In this document: piece after piece, positions 1-9,154 of the stretch
How positions within the stretch are numbered: the stretch's first letter is position 1
Layout: every line of letters starts with the position of its first letter
DNA from: Arthrobacter caoxuetaonis
Lineage (GTDB): Bacteria; Actinomycetota; Actinomycetes; Actinomycetales; Micrococcaceae
Assembly: GCF_023921125.1 (NCBI RefSeq)
Contig: NZ_CP099466.1
Coordinates: forward strand, 3,162,001-3,226,000
Reading direction: 5' to 3'
Length of the DNA stretch: 64,000 nt
Made by a program: the position numbers and the translations under genes
Notes under the pieces: generated by a model
Told to the model about the DNA's origin: nothing
The model's input: only the letters and a program-made list of their open reading frames with translations
Databases searched by the model: none

Positions 1-770
1 CTCTGCTGGAGCGTCCGGCCGCAGCAGCTGCCGCCGGGTTCGAGGCGGTCGAATTCTGGTGGCCGTTCGATTCGGCTGTTCCGGACGATCTTGAGGTCGA
101 TGCGTTCCTGCGCTCGCTGAATGAGGCCGGGGTCCGGTTGACCGGATTGAACTTCTTTGCCGGGAACATGCCGGCCGGTGAGCGGGGTGTACTGTCGTCG
201 CCGTCCCGCAGCCAGGAGTTCCGGGCCAGCCTGGAAACGGCCGTCGGGATCGCGAGGCTGACCGGATGCCGGGGCTTCAACGCGCTCTACGGGCTTCGCG
301 AGGACGGCGTTCCGCTGGCCGAGCAGGACGAGACGGCGGTGGAGAACCTGATGATCGCTGCCGACGCCGTCGCTCACTTGGGCGGCACGGTCCTCCTGGA
401 ACCGCTTAGCGGTGCTCCGGGGTACCCGCTGCTGACGGCGTCGGACTGTTTTGCTGTCATCGACCGTGTGCGGAATGGCGGGATGCCGAACATTGCCCTG
501 CTGGCCGATTTCTACCACCTGGCGGTGAATGGGGTGAATGTGCCGGCGCTGATTGCGTCGCATGCTGCGGAGTTTGGCCACATCCAGATCGCTGACGCCC
601 CGGGACGAGGAGTGCCGGGAAGCGGGAACCTTCCGCTGGCCCAGTGGGTTGCCGAGTCTGTGGCCGCGGGTTACACGGGGTTGGTTAGCTTGGAATACCA
701 GAGTCTGGCGGCTGATGCCTTTGGCTGGCTGCAACTGCCGGGTGCAGAAACTAAGGAGTGCGACGTATGA
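1..770 (+). CDS. hyi: Hydroxypyruvate isomerase, 5' end missing
   Basis: The left window edge cuts this gene; the open frame starts at base 3 and an in-frame ATG at 138 is internal. Before that ATG the frame already reads family-like sequence (EFWWPFDSAVPDDLEVDAF). The protein has the TIM-barrel fold of hydroxypyruvate isomerase (xylose isomerase-like): LNFFAGNMPAGERG, a GCRGFNALYG stretch, LLEPLS, and an ADFYHL metal-site region. The enzyme interconverts hydroxypyruvate and tartronate semialdehyde in the cytosol, a step in glyoxylate use. The following allantoinase gene overlaps its stop by ATGA, so both are probably one operon for allantoin/glyoxylate catabolism. Family assignment is firm; the exact substrate is inferred from context. 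Confidence 0.85.
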   Translation, partial: LLERPAAAAAAGFEAVEFWWPFDSAVPDDLEVDAFLRSLNEAGVRLTGLNFFAGNMPAGERGVLSSPSRSQEFRASLETAVGIARLTGCRGFNALYGLREDGVPLAEQDETAVENLMIAADAVAHLGGTVLLEPLSGAPGYPLLTASDCFAVIDRVRNGGMPNIALLADFYHLAVNGVNVPALIASHAAEFGHIQIADAPGRGVPGSGNLPLAQWVAESVAAGYTGLVSLEYQSLAADAFGWLQLPGAETKECDV

Positions 771-2125
771 CCCACGCTGATTTCGATCTGGTCGTGCGCG
801 GCCGGAAGATTTACGCCGCTGCCGGGACTGGTGCCTGGGAGATCGGCGTCCGCGGGGGCACCGTGTCCGCCGTCGTGCCCCTGGGGACGGGGCTGAGCGG
901 AGCGCGGGAGATTGAGCTCGCTGATGACGAGGTTCTGCTGCCCGGCTTGGTGGACACGCATGTGCATGTGAATGAACCCGGCCGGACGGAATGGGAGGGG
1001 TTCGCGTCGGCCACTCGGGCTGCTGCTGCCGGCGGCGTCACGACGATCATCGATATGCCGCTGAATTCGATTCCTCCCACCGTGTCGGTGGAAGCTCTCC
1101 ACGCCAAGCAGGAAGCGGCGGCTGGCCAGGCTTTTGTGGATGTGGGGTTTTGGGGTGGTGCCGTTCCGGGCAACACTGCTGACCTGCGTCCGCTGCATGA
1201 TGCCGGCGTCTTCGGATTCAAATGCTTCCTGGTTCATTCGGGGGTGGATGAGTTCCCTCACCTGGAGCCGGCGGAGATGGAGAAGGACCTTGCGGAGCTG
1301 GCGTCTTTTGACTCGCTGCTAATCGTGCACGCGGAAGACCCGGCCGTGATTGAGGCCGCACCGGAACCGTCTGGAAGGGACTATGCAGGGTTCCTGGCTT
1401 CCCGGCCGCCGTCTGCGGAGAACAATGCGATCGCACAGGTCATTGAAGCGGCGCGGCGGACACGGGGACGTGCGCACATTCTGCACCTGTCCTCTGCCGA
1501 AGCCCTGCCTATGATCGCGGAGGCCAAGCGCGACGGAGTCCGGCTGACCGTGGAGACCTGCCCGCATTACCTGACACTGCTGGCGGAGGACATCCCCGAC
1601 GGAGCGACAGCGTTCAAGTGCTGCCCTCCAATTCGGGAGGACGCCAACCGGGAGCAGCTGTGGCAAGGGCTGCTTGACGGGACCATCGATCTCATCGTCT
1701 CAGACCACTCCCCCAGCACCCTGGACCTGAAGGACCTGGAAGCCGGCAATTTCGGTGTGGCCTGGGGAGGGGTCTCTTCGCTTCAACTGGGACTGTCCCT
1801 GATCTGGACGGAGGCACAGCGTAGAGGCATTGGGTTGGAAAAGGTCCTGGAGTGGATGAGCCACCGACCGGCTGAACTGGCACGGCTGGGACGAAAGGGC
1901 CGGATTGAGGTGGGTGCTGACGCCGACTTCGCCGTGTTTGCTTCAGAAAGGACCTTCGTCGTCGACGCAACCAGACTGCACCACAAAAATCCCATCACTC
2001 CCTACGCCGGCAAGGAACTGTCAGGCATTGTTCAGCAGACGTTCCTGAGGGGTGTAGAGGTCAGCCCCGCACCAAACCGTGACACTGAGGTACCGCCAAC
2101 AGGTCGTCTGCTACGACGTGACTGA
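767..2125 (+). CDS. allB: Allantoinase
   Basis: A cyclic amidohydrolase of 452 residues that opens the hydantoin ring of allantoin to give allantoate. The metal-binding signature DTHVHVNEPGRTEWEGF lies near residue 65, followed by an FKCFLVHSG segment that would carry the bridging Lys, an IVHAEDP metal site, HILHLSS and the late VSDHSPS aspartate motif. I chose the ATG at 767 over a GTG at 758 because the AAGGAG at 753-758 is correctly spaced for the ATG. The ATG overlaps the stop of the isomerase gene. DHVHxNEPGR is typical of allantoinase rather than dihydropyrimidinase. The gene fits a purine/ureide nitrogen-scavenging operon that continues to the left of the window. Confidence 0.92.
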   Translation: MTHADFDLVVRGRKIYAAAGTGAWEIGVRGGTVSAVVPLGTGLSGAREIELADDEVLLPGLVDTHVHVNEPGRTEWEGFASATRAAAAGGVTTIIDMPLNSIPPTVSVEALHAKQEAAAGQAFVDVGFWGGAVPGNTADLRPLHDAGVFGFKCFLVHSGVDEFPHLEPAEMEKDLAELASFDSLLIVHAEDPAVIEAAPEPSGRDYAGFLASRPPSAENNAIAQVIEAARRTRGRAHILHLSSAEALPMIAEAKRDGVRLTVETCPHYLTLLAEDIPDGATAFKCCPPIREDANREQLWQGLLDGTIDLIVSDHSPSTLDLKDLEAGNFGVAWGGVSSLQLGLSLIWTEAQRRGIGLEKVLEWMSHRPAELARLGRKGRIEVGADADFAVFASERTFVVDATRLHHKNPITPYAGKELSGIVQQTFLRGVEVSPAPNRDTEVPPTGRLLRRD

Positions 2126-2160
2126 GCGACGTCAGTTCACCGAAACGTAATCCGAGCCAC

Positions 2161-3561
2161 CTATCCTGCCCGGGTTTCCGGCCCTTCCCCGGCCGCAGGA
2201 TAGGTCGGCCGCCCATAGTCCAGTACAGGTTTGACCTGGTAGGTGCGACCAAGAGTCGATCTCCACTTCAAGACCCCGGGAACCGGCTGGTCGGCCGACC
2301 AGAATCCCAGTGTCTTGTATCTGTGGTGCTTCGGGCACAGGTTGGCCAGATTTCCGTGCTCGGTGGGACCGCCATGGGACCACGGGATCGTGTGGTCGAT
2401 TTCGGTCCGCGGCGTACTGACCGAACATCCCGGAAAGCGGCATGTGCCATCCCGCGCCTGCAGCCAGCGTTTGAGTCCGGCGGGAACCCGGCGACGCCGG
2501 CCCACTGCCAGGATCTCCCCGGTAGCCGGATCCTGGACCAGCCCTGTCCAGTGGAGCGCTTGTCTTGCCAATCTCCGGGCAGCCTCTGAGCTGATCGGGC
2601 CGTAGCCGTTTAGTTCGGCAGCTTTGTCGTCGCCGCCAAAGAGCGTGTCCGCGGGGATCAGCACCATGATTTCGGCGGCGATTCCGGGGACTTCATGAAC
2701 CGTGTCCCCGTTGCCCGCAACCTGCGGCACGGCCGGATCGTCGGGACCTGCTCCAAGCATTAGGGAGCTGAAGATGTCTGCGCGCAGTTGGTCCACGGTT
2801 CGCGTGTCCCCTGCCTGTTGCTGCCCCCGAGCAGCCGCCGTCAGCTTCGAGAGGATTGCCTGTCCTGTCTCCGCTGCCACAAAAGCAGTGAACTGGCCCA
2901 TACCGTCGGGAAGAGGGTCAAAGCCCACTCTGCGTTTCTCCAAGGCGGCACGGTGACGCTCAATCATGGTCTCCGGCCAGCGCCGTTCCCTGAGCCGCCG
3001 AGCCGCACGCATCAGGTGGGCGCAGGTCTGTCCCTCCGCCAAAGCCAGCAGCTCGGACTGGAACCCCCGCCGTTCCTCCTCCGGGACACTGTCAGCCTGG
3101 TCGATAACTGCCTGCGCGTGCCGGTAGCTGATACTGCCGTGGGAAAGGCTCGCCAGTGTCTCCGGATACCGGTCGCACAGTGCTTCCGAATCGCTGACCA
3201 AATGCATCGCCGTCATATGCGGCAACCGCAGCACGGAACCAGCCTCGGCTGCAGTCAGCGACATGGCCATCACCGGATCAGGCTTCTGCAGCATCTCCTC
3301 AACCTCACGGTTGATGAGTTCCTCCATGCGGTGCACCACCCTGGCTTGCAGCGCCTGGGCCCAGGCAGTCAGCGACGCAACCGCCTCCAGCATTTCGACG
3401 GCTTCGGCAGCATCAAGGGCGTCAACATCCGAAACGGTCAAGGACCCGCTGAAGCGTCTGGAGATTCCTTCCGCCAGAGTGAAGTCGTTGAGCAGACCTC
3501 GCCCGGACATGGCCGAAGCGGCATCTGTCCGAACTCCTTCTGAAGCACCCCTTTTTTCCAT
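2161..3561 (-). CDS. DUF222 / HNH endonuclease domain protein
   Basis: An actinobacterial protein of about 466 residues with an N-terminal DUF222 region (helical, ALDAAEAVEMLEAVASL) and a C-terminal HNH nuclease domain. The HNH part shows CRFPGCSV, EIDHTIPWSHGGPT and NLCPKHHRYKT, giving the zinc cysteines and the catalytic histidines. Such genes occur in many copies in actinobacterial genomes, often near mobile DNA; their role is unsettled. The frame stays open upstream to 3741, but that would overlap the neighbouring phosphoesterase, so ATG 3561 is preferred; ATG 3510 is an alternative. No strong ribosome site is visible. No transposase is adjacent. Confidence 0.85.
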   Translation of the reverse strand: MEKRGASEGVRTDAASAMSGRGLLNDFTLAEGISRRFSGSLTVSDVDALDAAEAVEMLEAVASLTAWAQALQARVVHRMEELINREVEEMLQKPDPVMAMSLTAAEAGSVLRLPHMTAMHLVSDSEALCDRYPETLASLSHGSISYRHAQAVIDQADSVPEEERRGFQSELLALAEGQTCAHLMRAARRLRERRWPETMIERHRAALEKRRVGFDPLPDGMGQFTAFVAAETGQAILSKLTAAARGQQQAGDTRTVDQLRADIFSSLMLGAGPDDPAVPQVAGNGDTVHEVPGIAAEIMVLIPADTLFGGDDKAAELNGYGPISSEAARRLARQALHWTGLVQDPATGEILAVGRRRRVPAGLKRWLQARDGTCRFPGCSVSTPRTEIDHTIPWSHGGPTEHGNLANLCPKHHRYKTLGFWSADQPVPGVLKWRSTLGRTYQVKPVLDYGRPTYPAAGEGPETRAG

Positions 3562-3664
3562 AGGCCCAAAAGTGCCAGCCCTGCTAAAGGGAACGTCCTT
3601 CCGCAGGCCCCTTTGTGGAAAACATCTGGCACGAACCGCCACGTGGCGACGTTGTGGATAATCC

Positions 3665-4198
3665 TCAGGGAACCGGCCCGGCCTGCACCCGCAACCCGCG
3701 CAGCGGCAACCGCCGCAGGTCAGCCTCGACCGTCCGGCCATCCACGGTAACGACCATGTACGTGCAGAACGGCTGCCTGCGCCGGTCTGTGGGTGAACCT
3801 GGATTCAGCAGCCGCAGGCCGCCCGGCGCGGCGGTATCCCACGGAATGTGGCTGTGCCCGAAGACCAGCAGGTCTGTCCCGGGATAGGCCTCAGCCATGC
3901 GCGCTTCACGCCCGCGGGCGGCGCCTGTCTCATGTACGACGGCGATTCTCACGTCCTCGACGACGGCGCGGGCGACTTCGGGGAGCCTGGCACGCAGGCC
4001 CGGCCCGTCATTGTTTCCCCAGCAGGCCAGCAGCGCGCGGGACCGGTCCTCGAGCTCGTCCAGCAGATCCTCGTTCACCCAGTCGCCGGCATGTACCACC
4101 AGGTCTGCAGCTTCAACCGCGGCCCAGACCTCGTCCGGCAGGGCTTTGGCCCGCAACGGCAGGTGGGTGTCTGCAAGCAGCAGCAGGCTCGTTGTCAT
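3665..4198 (-). CDS. Metallophosphoesterase, YfcE/MJ0936-like
   Basis: A small calcineurin-like phosphoesterase of 177 residues. The metal-ligand motifs are in order: ADTHLP (D-x-H), HAGDWV (G-D), GNNDG (G-N-D), an IAVVHETG histidine and FGHSHIP (G-H-S-H). Length and motif order match the YfcE-type phosphodiesterases, which hydrolyse phosphodiester model substrates with Mn2+; the true substrate is usually unknown. The start is ATG 4198; longer versions would run into a GGCAAC repeat. It is followed after about 100 bases by the DUF222 gene on the same strand. Confidence 0.85.
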   Translation of the reverse strand: MTTSLLLLADTHLPLRAKALPDEVWAAVEAADLVVHAGDWVNEDLLDELEDRSRALLACWGNNDGPGLRARLPEVARAVVEDVRIAVVHETGAARGREARMAEAYPGTDLLVFGHSHIPWDTAAPGGLRLLNPGSPTDRRRQPFCTYMVVTVDGRTVEADLRRLPLRGLRVQAGPVP

Positions 4199-4324
4199 GT
4201 TGGCGTTCCTCCCCAACGGCGTATCGGCCGGCGCATCGGCGGGCGGCCGATGCGCCGGCCGCTGACCTGGCCCCTGACTAAGCAGCGTACCCGGGAAGCG
4301 GTGCCTGCCGGCGCCCGGCGCCGG

Positions 4325-4370
4325 CGGCAACGGCGGCCACGGCAACGGCAACGGCAACGGCAACGGCGGC
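4325..4370. repeat. GGCAAC hexanucleotide microsatellite
   Basis: Four perfect tandem GGCAAC units (4341-4364) are flanked by degenerate GGCGGC/GGCCAC units. The tract lies between the phosphoesterase start (4198) and the AraC-family gene end (4402). It is read here as a simple-sequence tract of a kind prone to slipped-strand length change. No coding role is supported. Confidence 0.8.
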
Positions 4371-4401
4371 AGTCATCACGGGGCAGCAACGGGCCCGCAG
4401 A

Positions 4402-5217
4402 TCACCGGACCTCCCCAGGCATTCCCTTCGCCATGCGCGCAAACAGGCCAGGGGGCCATCCGGTAGCCGCTCGGAAATCCCGGGAGAAGTGGGACTGATC
4501 GGTGTACCCGAGCCGGGTGGCAAGATCTGCAAGGGACCCTCCGTTCCTTAGCCGCTCCCCTGCTTCATGCAGCCGCCGCTGCCGGATCAGCCAGCGTGGA
4601 CTCACACCGAGGAAGCCGGAACACAGCCGCTGGAGTTTTCGCTCCGGCAAATCAAGCGCTTCACAAAGATCGGCAACGGAAGCAATCAGCGGATCCTCCA
4701 CCATGGAGACCACCCTGCCGGCGAGGACTGCACCGTCATCCGGGTGGCCAAGTGACGCAACCCGCCCTTCCACGACGTCCTGTGCCGCTCGATGTGCATC
4801 CGCACTTCGGGGGTCGGCCTGCATGAGATTCCGTATCTTCTCCGCAAGGCCGTGAAGGAGCGCTATCTCCGAGAGATCCGCGTACCCGTCGGTTATCGCC
4901 GAAACATCGCGGCCCAGCAAGCGCCGTCCAACGCCGGGACGGAACATCACCCCAAACGCCCAGCCGTCGCCGCGGAGCACCTGCCGTGCCGCAACGCTGG
5001 CCGGTCCGACCAGACGTGCGTACGAATCCGTAATGCTCAGCAAACACACCGGGTGGGTGAGGACCCGCTGTTCACGAAACCCGGACTCTGGAACCGACCA
5101 CACGGGAATCCAGAAAACCTGAAGCCAGTTCCGGAGGGAAGCGGAGGGGTCACGGCGGTAGATCGTAACGGAACCGTCCTCCGGGTCATTGAGGTGTCCC
5201 CTGCTGATTTCGTCCAC
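4402..5217 (-). CDS. AraC-family transcriptional regulator
   Basis: A regulator of about 271 residues with an N-terminal ligand region and a C-terminal double helix-turn-helix. The second HTH is clear near the end: LADLATRLGYTDQSHFSRDF followed by RAATGWPPGLF, the AraC signature. The start is GTG 5217, preceded by GGAGGGCAGGTGAAGCC; the frame stays open far upstream but that part would lie antisense within the divergent gene. It is divergent from the TIGR03086 gene at 5323, which it may control. The effector is not evident. Confidence 0.85.
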   Translation of the reverse strand: MDEISRGHLNDPEDGSVTIYRRDPSASLRNWLQVFWIPVWSVPESGFREQRVLTHPVCLLSITDSYARLVGPASVAARQVLRGDGWAFGVMFRPGVGRRLLGRDVSAITDGYADLSEIALLHGLAEKIRNLMQADPRSADAHRAAQDVVEGRVASLGHPDDGAVLAGRVVSMVEDPLIASVADLCEALDLPERKLQRLCSGFLGVSPRWLIRQRRLHEAGERLRNGGSLADLATRLGYTDQSHFSRDFRAATGWPPGLFARMAKGMPGEVR

Positions 5218-5322
5218 GGCTTCACCTGCCCTCCACACTGACGGATTCGTACAAGACAGGCAGCGGGGCGCGGCCCTAGCCTCAGATAACCCAAACCTGG
5301 CGGAAATGACAAGGAGAAGAAT

Positions 5323-5880
5323 ATGACGGAAGCACTGCGAATGTGGCGTGAACGGGCAGACCCATTTACCGCCCTCGTGATGGCAGCCGCTGACTGGGAC
5401 GCGCCGACACCCTGCGCCCAGTGGCGGGCACGGGACATCGTGGCACACATAGTGTCGACGGAGCGGGAGTTCCTGGAGCAGCATAATCTCCTGGGAGGCG
5501 ATGCCGCAGCGGACACCGGGCCGGTCCGGCAATGGACCAAACACGAGAAAACGGTGGCCGGCCTGCTGGCAGATCCCGACGTCGCCCGCCGGAGTTTCGC
5601 GGGCTACTTCGGCCCCAGCACCATCGGGGAAACCCTTGCGGGGTTTTACGGCGGCGATCTTCTGGTGCACCGGTGGGACCTTGCCGTGTCCCAGGGACTG
5701 GATGCGCTGCTGACCGAAAAGGACCTCAATGACATCGGGGCAGCCATGGACGGGTTCGGCGACCTTGCCTACGCGCCCGGCCTCTTTGACCGGCCGGTGG
5801 ACGTTCCCGACGGAGCGGACCTGGAACAACGGGTGCTGGCGCGAACGGGCAGGACGGTCCCGTTCATCGCCGTCGAATGA
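5323..5880 (+). CDS. TIGR03086-family (mycothiol maleylpyruvate isomerase N-domain-like) protein
   Basis: A protein of 185 residues with the DinB/MDMPI-type four-helix fold common in mycothiol-producing actinobacteria. Typical marks are WDAPTPCAQWRARDIVAHIV at the start, where the His is a likely metal ligand, and LVHRWDLAVSQG in the second half. Members use or are thought to use mycothiol; the reaction of this subgroup is unknown. AGGAG lies at the right distance before ATG 5323. It is divergently transcribed from the AraC-type gene. Its stop codon sits in a 12-base tandem duplication (5869-5892). Confidence 0.8.
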   Translation: MTEALRMWRERADPFTALVMAAADWDAPTPCAQWRARDIVAHIVSTEREFLEQHNLLGGDAAADTGPVRQWTKHEKTVAGLLADPDVARRSFAGYFGPSTIGETLAGFYGGDLLVHRWDLAVSQGLDALLTEKDLNDIGAAMDGFGDLAYAPGLFDRPVDVPDGADLEQRVLARTGRTVPFIAVE

Positions 5881-5892
5881 GCCGTTGAATGA
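5869..5892 (+). repeat. 12-base tandem duplication across a stop codon
   Basis: GCCGTCGAATGA is followed directly by GCCGTTGAATGA, one base different. Each copy encodes Ala-Val-Glu-stop in the same frame, so the last three codons and the stop of the TIGR03086 gene are doubled. The second copy gives an in-frame back-up stop. Confidence 0.85.
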
Positions 5893-5927
5893 GCCGCCCC
5901 TAACCAGCCGCCGGATCAGCCGGATCG

Positions 5928-7472
5928 CTAGCCGGCATGCTCCCGCCGCAGGTCGGCCTTCCGGATCTTTCCGCTGGCCGTCCGCGGGAATTCCGGCACG
6001 ATTTCAACCGTCTTGGGGATCTTGTACCTGGCCACCCGTCCGTCCAGGTGCGCCGGAACCTCAGCAGGGTCAAGGGCGTACCCGTCACGCAGGGTGATGA
6101 TGGCCTTTGGCACTTCACCCCACTTCTCGTCGGGTATCCCAATCACAGCCACACCGCTGACAGCCTCGAGTTCGCTGATGATCTGCTCCACCTCGGCCGG
6201 ATAAATGTTCTCCCCGCCGGAAATGATCATGTCCTTGAGCCGGTCGGAGATGAAGAGGAAGCCGTCGCCGTCGAAATAGCCCATGTCGCCGGAACGGAAC
6301 CAGGACCCGTCGGTGAAGGATTCCTCCGTGGCCTCAGGCCGGTTCCAATAGGACTTGATGACGTTCGGCCCGCTGATCTGGACCTCGCCGACCTCTCCCG
6401 CAGCGGCAACCGCGCCATCAGGACGCGTGACCCGAACCGACGTGAAAAAGTGCGGGATTCCGGCGGAGCCGGCCTTCTCCCGGGAGCGCGACGGCGGCAG
6501 GGCAGTCGCTCCGGGAGCCGTTTCGGTCATGCCGTAGCCGTTGGAGAATCCGAGACCACGCTCTTCGTAGGCGTCGATCACCCGCAGCGGAACGGCGGAA
6601 CCTCCGCAGGTCAGTTTGCGCAGCGAGCTGATGTCGCGCTTGGGCCAGTCCGGATGTTCACACAGCAACTGGTAGGTGGTGGGCACACCGCTGATAAAGG
6701 TGGCGCGGTACTTTTCGATCAGCTCCAGCGTCCGGCCCGGTTCAAACCGGGTTTCCAGAATGACGGTTGCACCCTTGAGCAGGTTGGGAAGAACCCCCAT
6801 GTCCAGCGAGGCAACATGGAAGAGCGGCGAGATCATGAGCGCCACGTCGTCCCCGGCGACGTCGTAATCCACCAGCACGTTGAAGCAGTTCCAGGCGAGA
6901 TTGGCGTGAGTCAGCAGCGCACCCTTGGGTCGTCCCGTTGTCCCTGAGGTGTAGAGGATGATGGCGCCGTCCTCAAGCGAGACTTCAGCGTCAGCAAACG
7001 GGGCATCAGTGGAGAAGCAGTCCTCGTACGCCTGGACCGGCAGGCTGCCGGCCTCCGCGGAGGCCGCACCGCTGCCGTCATCCACGAGCAGGCGGAGTTC
7101 GACGCCGGTCTCCCGGGCGCCGCGGACCGCCAGGTCGTCCAGGGCCAGGGTATTCACCAGGATGATGCTCCCGGAGTCCTGCAGCGCGTACTGGATCTCC
7201 GGTGGGGCCAGCCTGGTATTAAGCGGAACAAACACTGCCCCAAGAGATCCGGCAGCGAAGAAGGTCTCCAAGAACGCCGGGTGGTTGTCGCCCAGGAAAG
7301 CGACCCTGGATCCGTGTTCCACGCCGTTGGCTCGGAGCACGGAAGCCAGCCGGTTGATCCGGGCGTCCAACTCGGCGTAGGAAATGCTGCTGTCCCGGAA
7401 AATCAGTGCAGTCTTGGATCCAGACTTAACCCGCTGGCGGTGGATCCATGAGCCCAGGCCCTGGTTCTGCAT
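5928..7472 (-). CDS. Acyl-CoA synthetase (AMP-binding, FadD-like)
   Basis: An adenylate-forming ligase of 514 residues that activates a carboxylic acid to its CoA thioester. It shows the P-loop YTSGTTGRPKGA near residue 175, the adenine motif GYGMTETAPG, the hinge RSGDMGYFDGDGFLFISDR followed by KDMIISGGENIYP, and the C-terminal catalytic lysine motif RTASGKIRK. The acid is not identifiable from sequence. It is the last gene of a probable minus-strand operon with an ABC binding protein, a MaoC hydratase and an SDR, which suggests degradation of a fatty or aromatic acid. Confidence 0.9.
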   Translation of the reverse strand: MQNQGLGSWIHRQRVKSGSKTALIFRDSSISYAELDARINRLASVLRANGVEHGSRVAFLGDNHPAFLETFFAAGSLGAVFVPLNTRLAPPEIQYALQDSGSIILVNTLALDDLAVRGARETGVELRLLVDDGSGAASAEAGSLPVQAYEDCFSTDAPFADAEVSLEDGAIILYTSGTTGRPKGALLTHANLAWNCFNVLVDYDVAGDDVALMISPLFHVASLDMGVLPNLLKGATVILETRFEPGRTLELIEKYRATFISGVPTTYQLLCEHPDWPKRDISSLRKLTCGGSAVPLRVIDAYEERGLGFSNGYGMTETAPGATALPPSRSREKAGSAGIPHFFTSVRVTRPDGAVAAAGEVGEVQISGPNVIKSYWNRPEATEESFTDGSWFRSGDMGYFDGDGFLFISDRLKDMIISGGENIYPAEVEQIISELEAVSGVAVIGIPDEKWGEVPKAIITLRDGYALDPAEVPAHLDGRVARYKIPKTVEIVPEFPRTASGKIRKADLRREHAG

Positions 7473-7512
7473 TGCTCGAAATCCTTCATCGGTGGGTGAG
7501 TTGCCGGAGGTA

Positions 7513-7548
7513 GTGCCGGGGCCGGCCGGAGGAAGCAGGCCCCGGCAC
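7513..7548 (-). terminator. Stem-loop after the ABC binding-protein gene
   Basis: GTGCCGGGGCC and GGCCCCGGCAC form an 11-bp perfect stem around a 14-base loop, 5 bases past the stop of the binding-protein gene. There is no T-run, so it could be an I-shaped terminator or an intercistronic mRNA-stabilising hairpin. Confidence 0.5.
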
Positions 7549-7552
7549 GGCT

Positions 7553-8563
7553 CTATTCGACCGTCATGGAGCCCAGGTCAGGGGCCTTTTCGACGAACTT
7601 GTACTTGAGCATCAGTTCGCCCATGTCGGTGAGCTCTTCAGTGCGAAGTTCGGCCTCGTACTGCTCCATCTTGAGGTTCGCGGCAACTTCGGGAGGCATG
7701 GTCATGAAGTCGGGCAGGGTTGCCTTGACGTCGTCGATGTTCTCCTCCGCCTGGACCAGGAGTTCCTCCATGGCGTCCTTGAACTTGGCCACGGTTTCCG
7801 GGTTTTCAGACGCATACTTGCCGGAGGTGAAGGACACCATGGTGGGCATTCCGGGAACGGCTTCCTGGTTGGAGTAGCCGACCAGGACGTTGTCCGGGTT
7901 GGAGAGTGCCTTGCTCAGGAACGGCTCGGGAAGCCAGACGGCATCTGTGTTGCCCAGCTCGAGCTGCGCTTCCATGTCCGCGAACGGCATTTCGGAGAAG
8001 TTGATGGCGCTGGGATCGGCACCGGCCAGTGAGGCGGCTTCCATGATGGTCAGGTCGCCCTGGGTGTTGATGGCGTTGACCGTGGCGGTCTTGCCCTCCA
8101 GGTCGGCAAAGGAGGTGATGCCGGAGTCTGCCCGGGCGACCACGCCGTTGATGTCCTCCCCCTCCGCGTAGGAGTTGGAGTAACCCGTGACGATCTTCAT
8201 GTCCAGGCCCTTGTCCTTGGCCACCATCACTGTCAGCGGGTTGCCAACGGCGAAGTTCATGCTGCCGGTGGAGACGGCCGGAAGCATCGCCGCGCCTCCC
8301 TGGCCCGTCTCGAGCGTGACGTCGAGTCCGTGCTTCTCGAAGACGCCTTCCTCGATGCCGTAGTGCATGGCAGCCGACGGCGCGATCGCCAGGACACCGA
8401 CTACTACCTTCTCGAGTTCACCGCTTCCGGCGGACTCGGAAGCGGCAGGTGATCCGGACTCGCTGCCGGACAGGCTGCCGCCGCCGCAGCCTGCCAGTGC
8501 CAGCGTCGCAACGGCGCCGAGCGCAAATACCTTCGCGGACCGGCGGGTAATGAAGTGCCTCAT
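7553..8563 (-). CDS. ABC transporter substrate-binding lipoprotein (NMT1/SsuA-like)
   Basis: A lipoprotein of 336 residues with a signal peptide ending in the lipobox LALAGCGG, so Cys is lipidated and the protein faces outside the membrane. The body resembles the SsuA/ThiY/NMT1 binding-protein class: VVVGVLAIAPSAAMHYGIEEGVFEKHGL, QGGAAMLPAVSTG, MKIVTGYSN. These proteins bring in sulfonates, nitrate, pyrimidine precursors or aromatic acids. No permease or ATPase gene lies beside it, so it must work with a transporter encoded elsewhere. Position between an acyl-CoA ligase and a MaoC hydratase suggests its ligand is the acid degraded by this operon. Confidence 0.85.
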   Translation of the reverse strand: MRHFITRRSAKVFALGAVATLALAGCGGGSLSGSESGSPAASESAGSGELEKVVVGVLAIAPSAAMHYGIEEGVFEKHGLDVTLETGQGGAAMLPAVSTGSMNFAVGNPLTVMVAKDKGLDMKIVTGYSNSYAEGEDINGVVARADSGITSFADLEGKTATVNAINTQGDLTIMEAASLAGADPSAINFSEMPFADMEAQLELGNTDAVWLPEPFLSKALSNPDNVLVGYSNQEAVPGMPTMVSFTSGKYASENPETVAKFKDAMEELLVQAEENIDDVKATLPDFMTMPPEVAANLKMEQYEAELRTEELTDMGELMLKYKFVEKAPDLGSMTVE

Positions 8564-8672
8564 AACTTTCCTCTTCCTTGAGGGGAGAAACGGATACTGC
8601 GGTGATGGTGCTTGGTACAGCTTTTCCTTCCCGGCCCGCGGAGGGAGCCGGAAGTCAGGGACGCCAGGGGAA

Positions 8673-9128
8673 TCAGGCGTAGAAACGGGCCAGGAATTCA
8701 GCGACGACGGCGGGACGTTCCTCGCCTTCGATCTCGATGGTGTTGGACGTCTTGATCTGCACGCCGCCCTTCACCTCGGTGACCTCCGCGATCACAGAGT
8801 GCAGCCGGACCTTGGAGCCCACCTTCACCGGGTTCGTGAACCGGACCCGGTCCAGGCCGTAATTGACCTTGGTCTTCACGCCGTCCACGTCGAACAGGGC
8901 ACTCCACAGCGGAATGATCAGGGACAGGGTCAGGAACCCGTGGGCGATGGGGGCTCCGAAGGGCCCGTCCTTGGCCTTTTCCGGATCGGTGTGGATCCAC
9001 TGGTGGTCATCGGTCGCGTCAGCAAAGGTGTTGATCTGGTCCTGGGTGATCTCGATGTAGTCGGTGTAGCCCAGGTCCTTGCCGACCAGTGAGGGAAGTT
9101 CTTCGAGGGTGACAACGGTAGCGCTCAT
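8673..9128 (-). CDS. MaoC-family (R)-enoyl-CoA hydratase-like dehydratase
   Basis: A single hot-dog domain protein of 151 residues. The hydratase-2 active-site segment is present: FADATDDHQWIHTD with the Asp/His pair, then GPFGAPIAHGFLTLSL. It would hydrate an enoyl-CoA to a 3-hydroxyacyl-CoA. It lies 26 bases after the SDR gene on the same strand, a natural pairing because an SDR can oxidise the hydroxyacyl product. Substrate chain is unknown. Confidence 0.9.
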   Translation of the reverse strand: MSATVVTLEELPSLVGKDLGYTDYIEITQDQINTFADATDDHQWIHTDPEKAKDGPFGAPIAHGFLTLSLIIPLWSALFDVDGVKTKVNYGLDRVRFTNPVKVGSKVRLHSVIAEVTEVKGGVQIKTSNTIEIEGEERPAVVAEFLARFYA

Positions 9129-9154
9129 AGGGTTTTCCTGTTTCTTCGTCGTAG

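Noticed and set aside
2788..3543. Plus-strand frames opposite the DUF222-HNH gene
   Set aside because: The minus-strand frame has clear DUF222 and HNH motifs; the opposite frames have none.
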